A stretch of 33,194 nucleotides of DNA, taken from positions 1 through 33,194 of the IMG/VR virus record IMGVR_UViG_3300025896_000103; one strand, given 5' to 3'. The position numbers and the translations under genes are program-made. This stretch comes from a virus. Shown piece after piece: positions 16,762-21,921 of this stretch. The notes under the pieces are model-generated. The model did not search any database. It saw nothing but the letters and a program-made list of their open reading frames with translations, and had not been told where the DNA came from. Position 1 is the first letter of the stretch. Each line of letters begins with the position of its first letter.

Positions 16762-17239
16762 TTTTTTGATGGGCGGTCTGCCCAAGATACTTGACTTCAT
16801 TCAAGACAAATCCGACAAAAAGCATGAACTAGCATTAGCCGCAATGCAGACAGAAAGGGAACTGACCCTCAAAAAAGCCGGGTTAGAGGCCCAAGAGCGC
16901 ATCGAGCATATTCAAACCGAGCAAATTCAAATTACCGCTGATGTGCAAATGATGCAAGCCCAAATGCAAGAGCGTCAAGCCCTATACGCACACGATATAG
17001 CCTTGGGGCAGGGTGCATCTACATGGGTGATCAACATGAGGGCTGCGACCCGTTCAGTCATTACATACGGAATGTTTGTAATGTTTATGTTTGTTGAGGT
17101 GTTTGGGTTTTACTATGCTTGGCACACCGGGGTGGCCTTTGACGTTGCGCTAAACCAATTGTGGGATGACGATACACAAATTATCTGGTCATGTATTGTG
17201 TCGTTCTGGTTTGGCGGTCAAGCATTCAAATCGAAATAG
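16733..17239 (+). CDS. 3TM-type phage holin (GTA_holin_3TM-like)
   Basis: A 168-aa membrane protein. A short N-terminal hydrophobic segment (LTLFSSLISFLMGGLPKIL) is followed by a charged helical stretch (about 25-85, including KSDKKHELALAAMQTERELT). Two C-terminal spans follow (VITYGMFVMFMFVEVFGFYYAW and the IIWSCIVSFWFGGQAF end). The RAATRSVITYGMF and C-terminal WFGGQAF patterns are those of the 3TM holin family first named from gene transfer agents. Located next to the lysozyme gene, it would form the lesion that lets the signal-less lysozyme reach the cell wall. GAGGAAAG about 7 nt before the ATG is the ribosome site. Confidence 0.78.
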   Translation: MLTLFSSLISFLMGGLPKILDFIQDKSDKKHELALAAMQTERELTLKKAGLEAQERIEHIQTEQIQITADVQMMQAQMQERQALYAHDIALGQGASTWVINMRAATRSVITYGMFVMFMFVEVFGFYYAWHTGVAFDVALNQLWDDDTQIIWSCIVSFWFGGQAFKSK

Positions 17240-17263
17240 GGGCTTGATTTGGTCTTTAACTGG

Positions 17264-17316
17264 GCGTAGAAGAAAGCCAGAAAACTCTACGCATCGACAT
17301 CCTCAAATGCTGGCTT
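17264..17316 (+). ncRNA. Pseudoknot-shaped leader upstream of lysozyme
   Basis: Two perfect 7-bp inverted repeats are interleaved: GCGTAGA 17264-17270 with TCTACGC 17286-17292, and AAGCCAG 17274-17280 with CTGGCTT 17310-17316. The left arm of the second lies in the loop of the first, the topology of an H-type pseudoknot (loops 3, 5 and 17 nt). It fills most of the 98-nt gap before the lysozyme gene. Whether it folds or regulates is untested. Confidence 0.4.
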
Positions 17317-17337
17317 AACACCCCAAATAAATATAGC

Positions 17338-17817
17338 ATGAACATAAGCCCTAAAGCTATTGAGATGATCAAGCACCATGAAGGGGTGAGGTTTAAGCCT
17401 TACCGCTGCCCAGCAAAACTATGGACAATAGGAGTAGGCCATGTTTTATACCCAGATCAAGGAAAAATGCCAATTGATCAAAGAGACAGTTATGGGTTAC
17501 GCCCAGAAGATAATCGCACGTTTTCAGCAGAAGAAGTAAATGGGATTCTTAGAGCTGATCTGCAACGCTTCGAGCGTGGGGTGCGTCTTTTCTGTCCTGT
17601 CGATCTTACACAAGGTATGTATGACGGGCTTGTTTCTTTTTCTTTTAATGTCGGTCTGGGGACACTCCAGCGTTCTACGCTACGCCAAAAGATGCTACGA
17701 GGCGATAAAGCGGGCGCTGGTGAGGAATTCTTAAAATACTGTATGGCAGGGGGCAAAATCTTAAAAGGCTTGCAAAACCGCCGTATTGACGAGCGAGCGT
17801 TATTCCTCAACCCATAG
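17338..17817 (+). CDS. Endolysin, phage-type lysozyme (GH24)
   Basis: A 159-aa muramidase of the T4-lysozyme/P21 family. The catalytic pattern E-8aa-D/C-5aa-T is intact as Glu15, Cys24 and Thr30 in HHEGVRFKPYRCPAKLWTIGVGH. The C-terminal half keeps the usual LVSFSFNVGLGTLQRSTL and the GLQNRRIDERALFL end. There is no signal peptide or SAR helix at the N-terminus, so it should be soluble and depend on the upstream holin. The ATG at 17338 has no Shine-Dalgarno sequence but is preceded by an AT-rich leader and the pseudoknot-like structure. The 3' end overlaps the end of a leftward micro-ORF by 18 nt. Confidence 0.92.
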   Translation: MNISPKAIEMIKHHEGVRFKPYRCPAKLWTIGVGHVLYPDQGKMPIDQRDSYGLRPEDNRTFSAEEVNGILRADLQRFERGVRLFCPVDLTQGMYDGLVSFSFNVGLGTLQRSTLRQKMLRGDKAGAGEEFLKYCMAGGKILKGLQNRRIDERALFLNP

Positions 17818-17895
17818 CAAAATTTGTACGAATAGCCACCCGGCAACAATTGTGATTGCGCCGCCCAAACTTAAAAGCAAAAATATTTCAATCAC
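17800..17895 (-). CDS. 31-aa single-TM micro-protein (tentative)
   Basis: A GTG-started ORF of 31 codons encoding a near-continuous hydrophobic helix (IEIFLLLSLGGAITIVAGWL then FVQILLWVEE). It overlaps the stop of the upstream 51-aa gene (GTGATTGA) and runs 18 nt into the end of the converging lysozyme gene. The hydrophobic profile with a charged C-terminus suggests a real small membrane protein at the distal end of the leftward operon. Its size makes this uncertain. Confidence 0.38.
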   Translation of the reverse strand: MIEIFLLLSLGGAITIVAGWLFVQILLWVEE

Positions 17896-18043
17896 AGACA
17901 CCCCGCATTTCCCAACCCATTAAAAAATAATTCCAGCGCATAACCATGTTTTGTTGGGTAAATCTTTCGCCGTCCCACTCTAATTCTTGTGCTGAATAAC
18001 CTTTGCCTGTCATGAGGGCAATAAAAACTTGTCTGGCTTTCAT
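17888..18043 (-). CDS. 51-aa conserved-style phage micro-protein
   Basis: ATG at 18043 overlaps the TGA of the upstream epimerase gene (ATGA), and the ORF closes with TGA at 17888. The 51 residues include GYSAQELEWDGERFTQ and MRWNYFLMGWEMRG. This resembles a recurring small phage protein type ending in RWxYFLxGWxMR. No known domain; function unknown. Translational coupling to the epimerase gene supports expression. Confidence 0.62.
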   Translation of the reverse strand: MKARQVFIALMTGKGYSAQELEWDGERFTQQNMVMRWNYFLMGWEMRGVCD

Positions 18044-18498
18044 GCTTGTGCATCTTTCTTAGATAAAACTGGAGTTATGGATGTAGGCCATTTAATGTTG
18101 TATTGATCCCATCTATATAATTTTTCTTTGCTTTGATCATAAGGAGCATCTACAACATATTGCACAATTACCTCGGCAGATAGCACCAGATACCCGTGAG
18201 CATATTGAGGCGGTATCAACAAACTTTTCGAGGCATCTAATTCAATGCCAAACCATTTACCTGTGTTTGGGTCTAACACCACATCAAATATCTTGCCCAC
18301 AATTGGCATAACAAATTTAGTCTGATCTTGGTAGTGCATTCCCCGTAAAACACCAAACGTTGAAAAAGCACAATTAAGCTGGCGATAGCTGCCTCGCATG
18401 GGAATTTTAGAATTCCACATCTCCAGAAAATAACCCCGGTTGTCCAAAAATTTGTAGTTGCTGACAACTTTAATTCCCGGCAACATTTCGCCATTCAT
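18040..18498 (-). CDS. RmlC-like dTDP-4-dehydrorhamnose 3,5-epimerase family protein
   Basis: A 152-aa cupin. The start is the ATG at 18498, chosen because GGAGG lies 4 nt upstream and the ATG overlaps the previous TGA (ATGA); a longer ORF reaches 18552 but lacks a ribosome site. RmlC signatures are present: DNRGYFLEMWNSK, RQLNCAFSTFGVLRGMHYQ (including the conserved His of GMHYQ), GKIFDVVLDPNTGKW, LLIPPQYAHGYLVLS and a YVVDAPY strand. RmlC makes dTDP-4-keto-rhamnose from its 6-deoxy precursor. The protein is shorter than cellular RmlC (about 180 aa), lacking some C-terminal sequence, so epimerase activity on dTDP-sugars is probable but not certain. It is oddly placed in the leftward early operon. 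Confidence 0.82.
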   Translation of the reverse strand: MNGEMLPGIKVVSNYKFLDNRGYFLEMWNSKIPMRGSYRQLNCAFSTFGVLRGMHYQDQTKFVMPIVGKIFDVVLDPNTGKWFGIELDASKSLLIPPQYAHGYLVLSAEVIVQYVVDAPYDQSKEKLYRWDQYNIKWPTSITPVLSKKDAQA

Positions 18499-18710
18499 GT
18501 GCCCTCCTTTGGCGGTGTCCATCCCATTGCGCCTCCACCACAAATGTTGCATTCCATCGCGCGCCAGCCTAAAGCCGCCAACTTTTCATAGTCCACAGGC
18601 TCTTTCTCTGCCACAAGTTTGGCAAAGTGATAGCGGATATACACCTCGCCATCTTTGATTGACTCTCGCATGGCCTTTTGCCAAAGAATGTCGATTTCAT
18701 CTTGTGTCAT
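18495..18710 (-). CDS. Small phage protein with CxxC motif
   Basis: A 71-aa protein that starts at ATG 18710, overlapping the previous gene's stop (ATGA), and ends in a 4-nt overlap with the epimerase start. The N-terminal half is helical and charged (EIDILWQKAMRES, YHFAKLVAEKEPVDYEKLAA). The C-terminal half has a CNICGGG segment with a CxxC pair. The IRYHFAKLVAEKE pattern is common in small early phage proteins of unknown role. A metal site is possible but only one Cys pair is present. Confidence 0.65.
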   Translation of the reverse strand: MTQDEIDILWQKAMRESIKDGEVYIRYHFAKLVAEKEPVDYEKLAALGWRAMECNICGGGAMGWTPPKEGT

Positions 18711-18928
18711 TTTTTTAATCCCCTGATGTACATTGAAAATGATTCAACAGTAGACCGACCAAACGGCCCTGTAAATTTTGTTTCCAAATGCTGTGCTATT
18801 TCTTCAATCACTCGATTTCGTTCAGCGTTTTCAGCAAAACGCATGATCTGGTGTTTCCTAGACCCTTGCAGACCCCAATCGCCTTGTTTGCGACTGAGTT
18901 CCTCAAATGCTTCATCTTCTTCTGTCAT
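18707..18928 (-). CDS. Small hypothetical early protein
   Basis: The preferred start is the ATG at 18928, which forms ATGA with the preceding gene's stop, giving 73 aa; an ATG at 18949 would add seven residues. The sequence begins MTEEDEAFEELSRKQGDWG and is charged and helical, with GSRKHQIMRF in the middle. I do not recognise a domain. It is coupled by 4-nt overlaps on both sides within the leftward operon. Confidence 0.62.
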   Translation of the reverse strand: MTEEDEAFEELSRKQGDWGLQGSRKHQIMRFAENAERNRVIEEIAQHLETKFTGPFGRSTVESFSMYIRGLKK

Positions 18929-19221
18929 AAGTCCCCCAGAATGCGCCATTCCCGTTCTTGGCGGTTTGATTTAGATTTGACTGTTTTGCCCGTCAAACCA
19001 ATCAATCCCAGCGTTTCCAGTTCTTTTAAACGCCGTGCCACTTGATTGCCATCCAGCCCTGTGTGGGCGGCGATGCCATCTTTGCCTTGCGGCCCGTGCT
19101 GGACAAGACAGGCCACGATCAGCGACCCGTGTTTTTTAGCCAATTCTTTGGCGTTGTCCGCTGCCACAAACGAGGTCAGCGGGTCAGATTTCCTTACCCT
19201 TGGAAATATAAATTCAAACAT
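18925..19221 (-). CDS. Winged-helix (HTH) DNA-binding phage protein
   Basis: A 98-aa protein from ATG 19221, 2 nt after the upstream stop. After a basic N-terminus (RVRKSDPLTSFVAADNAKEL) it shows a winged-helix layout: a helix (SLIVACLVQHGPQGKDG), then IAAHTGLDGNQVARRLKELE as helix-turn-helix, then a basic wing (LIGLTGKTVKSKSNRQ). This matches a family of small phage proteins with the DPLTS motif near the start. It may regulate transcription of the early units or act in replication; its targets are not evident from the sequence. Confidence 0.75.
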   Translation of the reverse strand: MFEFIFPRVRKSDPLTSFVAADNAKELAKKHGSLIVACLVQHGPQGKDGIAAHTGLDGNQVARRLKELETLGLIGLTGKTVKSKSNRQEREWRILGDL

Positions 19222-19223
19222 GA

Positions 19224-19472
19224 TCAAAAGGGCATATCGTCATCGTTATCTGCTGGCAAGCCCGGCAATTTTGATTCGTAGGGGCGTGGGTCATTAATGT
19301 ATGCCCAGCCGTCCCACCCATTTTCTTTGAGTGGAATAACGTCCAGTTTTAGCATTTCGCCATTGCGGGTTTCAATGATTGACCCAATCCGTTGATAGCG
19401 GTTCTTTTGTTGGCCTTCTTTGTTGGTGTACTGGCCCACGATGGCGGTGATTTCTTTTTTAACTTTAGACAT
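19224..19472 (-). CDS. Small SSB-like protein with acidic C-terminal tip
   Basis: An 82-aa protein whose ATG overlaps the exonuclease stop (TAATG). The first 60 residues (KKEITAIVGQYTNKEG, RYQRIGSIIETRNGEMLKLD) look like a minimal beta-barrel, and the tail DNDDDMPF closely resembles the DDDIPF tip by which bacterial SSB recruits partner proteins. It lies directly downstream of the exonuclease and annealing-protein genes, as phage ssDNA-binding proteins often do. It is much shorter than bacterial SSB (about 170 aa), so the OB-fold reading rests on pattern and context. Confidence 0.7.
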   Translation of the reverse strand: MSKVKKEITAIVGQYTNKEGQQKNRYQRIGSIIETRNGEMLKLDVIPLKENGWDGWAYINDPRPYESKLPGLPADNDDDMPF

Positions 19473-20101
19473 TATTTGCTTTCAATGATTTTGTTGAGTT
19501 GCTGAACTTGGGATTTGACTTCTGCAAGAAATTTAACAATCTCTGCTTCAATCTCTGCGATGTATTTGTCATCACGCTCAACCCGTTTGACAAATAATTG
19601 CGCCTTCTCTGGCATTCGTGGGTCAAACACCACATAGTCAGTCCATTTGCGACCTGTGCAAGCCATTTGAAATTGCATTTGGGTGATGTATTTGCTAGGC
19701 ACTTTTTGGGATAGCAACGTTTCAATCATGGTCAGAGTATTGGGGCACTTGATCTCCACTAACCCATCGTCCCCAACAAGGCCATCAGGTGACGCACCAG
19801 CCCATTCAATTGTTGGGTGACGTACAAACCCTACTTCTTCCACCATTACGCCCTGTGCCGCCTCATAAGCCGCCCGTGCAAATGGTTCTTGATCTGTACC
19901 CCACTGCATCGCGGCATTGGTGTATGACTCTTGTTTGGTAAAGGTCAGGCGTTCAACTACAAGCTGGGCCATGTAGTTGTCGCGGCTGGTGCTGTAACCC
20001 GTCTTTGTCTTAGCGATTACATCTGCAACCCTGCTGGCGGTAACTTTGCCCAGACGTTGGTAAAACCATTCGGTTGAACCTTGGATAATTTCAGTTTCCA
20101 T
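19472..20101 (-). CDS. YqaJ / lambda-exonuclease-like recombination nuclease
   Basis: A 209-aa protein from ATG 20101, chosen because AAGGA lies upstream and the family starts here; the open frame extends further but only through the annealing-protein gene. Motifs fit PD-(D/E)XK: QGSTEWFYQRLGKVTASR at 7-24, GASPDG (102-107) with Asp106, and VEIKCP with Glu116-x-Lys118. A MQFQMACTGRKWTDYVVFDP block follows. Lambda Exo-type enzymes chew 5' ends of dsDNA and pair with an annealing protein; here that partner is the ERF gene immediately upstream, overlapping by 11 nt. Confidence 0.88.
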   Translation of the reverse strand: METEIIQGSTEWFYQRLGKVTASRVADVIAKTKTGYSTSRDNYMAQLVVERLTFTKQESYTNAAMQWGTDQEPFARAAYEAAQGVMVEEVGFVRHPTIEWAGASPDGLVGDDGLVEIKCPNTLTMIETLLSQKVPSKYITQMQFQMACTGRKWTDYVVFDPRMPEKAQLFVKRVERDDKYIAEIEAEIVKFLAEVKSQVQQLNKIIESK

Positions 20102-20684
20102 TTTCTTTTTCCTTTTTAGCTTTAGCGATGCGGTCTGCCTTGGCCCTGATAACTTTGGCAATCCATGTCTGATCGCCCTTGCAAGCCTCATAAGCTGATT
20201 TGTAGGCAAGCTGCAATTCTTCTTTGTTGGCGCTGGCATCAATGGCGGCGATGTGGTCTGCCATCATTCCAGCGTCAATCTGTGGCGTTTCTGTGCGGCG
20301 TGAACCGGCATTGCCATCGTCATCTTCTGGGGCGAGGCCAGTGGCGGCTAAAAGGCTGTAACGCCGAGCGTAGGTCAAGGCCGAGCCATACCCTTGGGGG
20401 TCTTGTTTAGCGGCTGGTACATGAAGCAACCCGCATTCCATTGCTTCCCCAGATTCATGGACAAAGATTGTCTCAACCATTACGCCTGTTGGACAGTCAT
20501 AAGTGCGCTGCATTAGGCCAATCCCGTTGTCGTTTAAAGCCCCAATGACGGCCTCAATGCAATTACTGAGGTCAGCATACTTAGACCGAAAATGAGGGTT
20601 TGTGCTAGTCTTTAAAGCTGGCCCAAATGCCTTCTGTGCTTTAACAAAGGCGGCGGCGATTTGTTTTCCAATTGGTGTTTCCAT
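20091..20684 (-). CDS. erf: ERF-family single-strand annealing protein
   Basis: A 197-aa protein with the classic ERF pattern: NPHFRSKYADLSNCIEAV at 28-45, GLMQRTYDCPTGVMVET, FVHESGEAMECG, then KQDPQGYGSALTYARRYSLL and GLAPEDDDGNA at about 116-125. ERF proteins anneal complementary single strands during recombination and, in P22, circularise the genome. The last part (about 140-197) is Ala/Lys-rich. It is followed by the nuclease and the SSB-like protein in one operon, a complete Red-type set. Its start overlaps the preceding gene's stop as TAATG. Confidence 0.92.
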   Translation of the reverse strand: METPIGKQIAAAFVKAQKAFGPALKTSTNPHFRSKYADLSNCIEAVIGALNDNGIGLMQRTYDCPTGVMVETIFVHESGEAMECGLLHVPAAKQDPQGYGSALTYARRYSLLAATGLAPEDDDGNAGSRRTETPQIDAGMMADHIAAIDASANKEELQLAYKSAYEACKGDQTWIAKVIRAKADRIAKAKKEKENGN

Positions 20685-20881
20685 TATTCAGAGTCCTTTG
20701 CAATAAGTTTGGTTTCAAGTTCTTTGATGTATTCCCGCGAGGTTTCTAAAAGGTTGATGTGTGTACGCAAATGTGACTCCAACAATCCAACGTGGTAGGC
20801 CAGCCGATTGGCGGGCGGTTCGCCAAAATACTGTTTGTCTGCAACTTCTTTGATGGACTCAATGATTTGGTCTGCGTTCAT
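20684..20881 (-). CDS. Small hypothetical early protein
   Basis: A 65-aa protein from ATG 20881, preferred over a GTG/TTG further upstream because GGAG lies 8 nt before it. It is helical and charged (ADQIIESIKEVADKQYFGEPP, then ESHLRTHINLLETSREYIKELE) and may form a coiled coil. No domain recognised. Coupled to the ERF gene by TAATG overlap. Confidence 0.65.
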   Translation of the reverse strand: MNADQIIESIKEVADKQYFGEPPANRLAYHVGLLESHLRTHINLLETSREYIKELETKLIAKDSE

Positions 20882-20882
20882 T

Positions 20883-21059
20883 TCATGGTCTCCAAATAAA
20901 ACAATCAAGGGCAAGCACGATCAAGGCAACCAAGGCCAAAGCCCTGATAACTTTGTCGCCAATGGAATGTTGGGCAACATGGATTTCTATAGCAGCGCCA
21001 TATTCCATGGTTTTTGGAAAAGCCTCATTCATCGTTCTGGGGTATCTGGGGTACTTCAT
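20883..21059 (-). CDS. 58-aa small membrane protein
   Basis: This ORF has an excellent GAGGAGG ribosome site; the second of two adjacent ATGs (21059) gives 6 nt spacing, the first (21062) adds one Met. The N-terminal 35 residues are polar (KYPRYPRTMNEAFPKTMEYG) and the C-terminal ~20 form a membrane span (VIRALALVALIVLALDCFIW). It overlaps the end of the upstream 43-aa ORF and ends two bases before the next gene. Role unknown. Confidence 0.6.
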   Translation of the reverse strand: MKYPRYPRTMNEAFPKTMEYGAAIEIHVAQHSIGDKVIRALALVALIVLALDCFIWRP

Positions 21060-21156
21060 CATCGTCCTCCTCTTGTGTGGGTTGATCGTCTGGGTGTATA
21101 CGGCGGGTTAGGATTTTTTCCCAAGCCCATTCTGATTCGTCAATTTCTGAGTACAT
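21025..21156 (-). CDS. 43-aa acidic small protein
   Basis: ATG at 21156 follows the upstream stop by 2 nt. The 43 residues are strongly acidic (MYSEIDESEWAWEKIL, then TQEEDDDEVPQ). The ribosome site of the next gene lies inside its 3' end. Too short for a domain call; the operon position and uninterrupted tiling of genes support it. Confidence 0.5.
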   Translation of the reverse strand: MYSEIDESEWAWEKILTRRIHPDDQPTQEEDDDEVPQIPQNDE

Positions 21157-21158
21157 GA

Positions 21159-21545
21159 TTAAATAATCCAGCCTTCTAACGTGGCTTTAATGGGTGCGTT
21201 TAGCCTGTCGTATGCAGCCAAGTCTTCGGGCCATTGCATTGCACGTTCAATGTTGGTGTATTCTTTTTCTGTTAATGCAATTATTTTTTCTTTATGCAAT
21301 TTAGCAATGCGTTGACGAGCAGTTGCATAAGCCCACAAAGTTGCCGATGGTTGATCAGCAAAAGACTTGCTACGCTGTTGTGCGCCAAAGTCTTTCCACA
21401 CACCAAATTCGCGCCGTGCGTTTTGCACATAAGCGCGAAAGTCTGTGCCGTTGTCGCGGAATCCAACAATAAAGCCAATCTCACGGCCTTTGCTGTCTAG
21501 CTTTCCGCTATTCATGTATGTTTGAGTGATTACGCCGTATTCCAT
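21159..21545 (-). CDS. First gene of the leftward early operon, hypothetical
   Basis: A 128-aa protein from ATG 21545, with AGGAG 7 nt upstream; a longer open frame starts near 21599 but would overlap the promoter. Residues 1-60 suggest a small beta fold (YGVITQTYMNSGKLDSKGRE, IGFIVGFRDNGTDFRAYVQN). The remainder is helical and basic (ATLWAYATARQRIAKLHKEK). I do not recognise the family. As the promoter-proximal early gene it may be a host-takeover or regulatory factor, but nothing in the sequence proves this. Confidence 0.72.
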   Translation of the reverse strand: MEYGVITQTYMNSGKLDSKGREIGFIVGFRDNGTDFRAYVQNARREFGVWKDFGAQQRSKSFADQPSATLWAYATARQRIAKLHKEKIIALTEKEYTNIERAMQWPEDLAAYDRLNAPIKATLEGWII

Positions 21546-21594
21546 CTTGATACTCCTAAAAAGACCCTTATGCGTTTTGCTAGGGCATGGGCGA

Positions 21595-21624
21595 ATCATA
21601 AGCCAACTTATATATCCCAGTCAA
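21595..21624 (-). promoter_or_regulatory. Leftward early promoter (PL-like)
   Basis: On the minus strand TTGACT (21624-21619) is followed after 18 nt by TATGAT (21600-21595), a near-consensus sigma70 pair. Transcription would begin about 7 nt on, leaving a ~40-nt leader before the ATG at 21545 with its AGGAG site. Confidence 0.7.
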
Positions 21625-21634
21625 CCGTGGGGGT

Positions 21635-21648
21635 ATTAGCGCCCTAAT
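21635..21648. promoter_or_regulatory. Candidate operator (inverted repeat) in divergent switch region
   Basis: ATTAGCGCCCTAAT is a perfect 5-bp-arm inverted repeat with a 4-nt centre, 10 nt upstream of the leftward -35 and 13 nt before the Cro-like start codon. Its size and place suit a dimeric Cro-type repressor controlling both directions. Confidence 0.42.
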
Positions 21649-21649
21649 G

Positions 21650-21655
21650 TACAAT
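21650..21655 (+). promoter_or_regulatory. Possible rightward -10 box
   Basis: TACAAT matches five of six -10 positions and lies 6 nt before the ATG at 21662, which would give a leaderless transcript; the gene indeed has no Shine-Dalgarno sequence. No convincing -35 is visible (GTGGGG at the expected spacing), so activation or another promoter is possible. Confidence 0.3.
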
Positions 21656-21661
21656 TTGCGT

Positions 21662-21817
21662 ATGAACAAGGACAAATTTATAGCACTAGCAGGCTCACAG
21701 ACTGAGCTCGCCAGAATCTTGGGCATCCACCAATCGGCGGTTTCCCAATGGAAAGCCGTGCCACAAGCAAGAATTTGGCAATTGATGGTATTGCGTCCTG
21801 AGTGGTTTTCAATGTAA
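21662..21817 (+). CDS. Cro-like small HTH repressor
   Basis: A 51-aa protein, almost entirely one helix-turn-helix unit: KFIALAGSQTELARILGIHQ then SAVSQWKAVP, with the recognition helix around residues 24-32, and a C-terminal IWQLMVLRPEWF, the ending common in Cro/YdaS-type phage proteins. It faces the leftward operon across a 116-nt switch region with an inverted repeat. No partner CI-type repressor is found anywhere, so this may be the only dedicated regulator of the early switch. The ATG has no ribosome site. Confidence 0.82.
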   Translation: MNKDKFIALAGSQTELARILGIHQSAVSQWKAVPQARIWQLMVLRPEWFSM

Positions 21818-21837
21818 GATTGTTTGAAACCCGGCTA

Positions 21838-21904
21838 GGTGGGGAGTCATGAACCCACCGAAAAGAGAACCCACCCCTCCTGCCGAAGTTTCTTTTCTGG
21901 GTGG
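21838..21904 (+). promoter_or_regulatory. Paired hairpins / repeated GGTGGG-type elements in replication-gene leader
   Basis: GGTGGG 21838-21843 pairs with CCCACC 21854-21859 (10-nt loop), and CCACCC 21871-21876 pairs with GGGTGG 21899-21904. GAACCCACC occurs twice directly (21851-21859 and 21867-21875), 16 nt apart. They fill the gap between the Cro-like gene and the initiator gene; regulatory or protein-binding function is a guess. Confidence 0.4.
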
Positions 21905-21921
21905 ATGTTTAGGCGTGGGAA

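Noticed and set aside
17818-17887. Bidirectional terminator between converging operons
   Set aside because: No GC-rich hairpin with a T-run could be found in this stretch.
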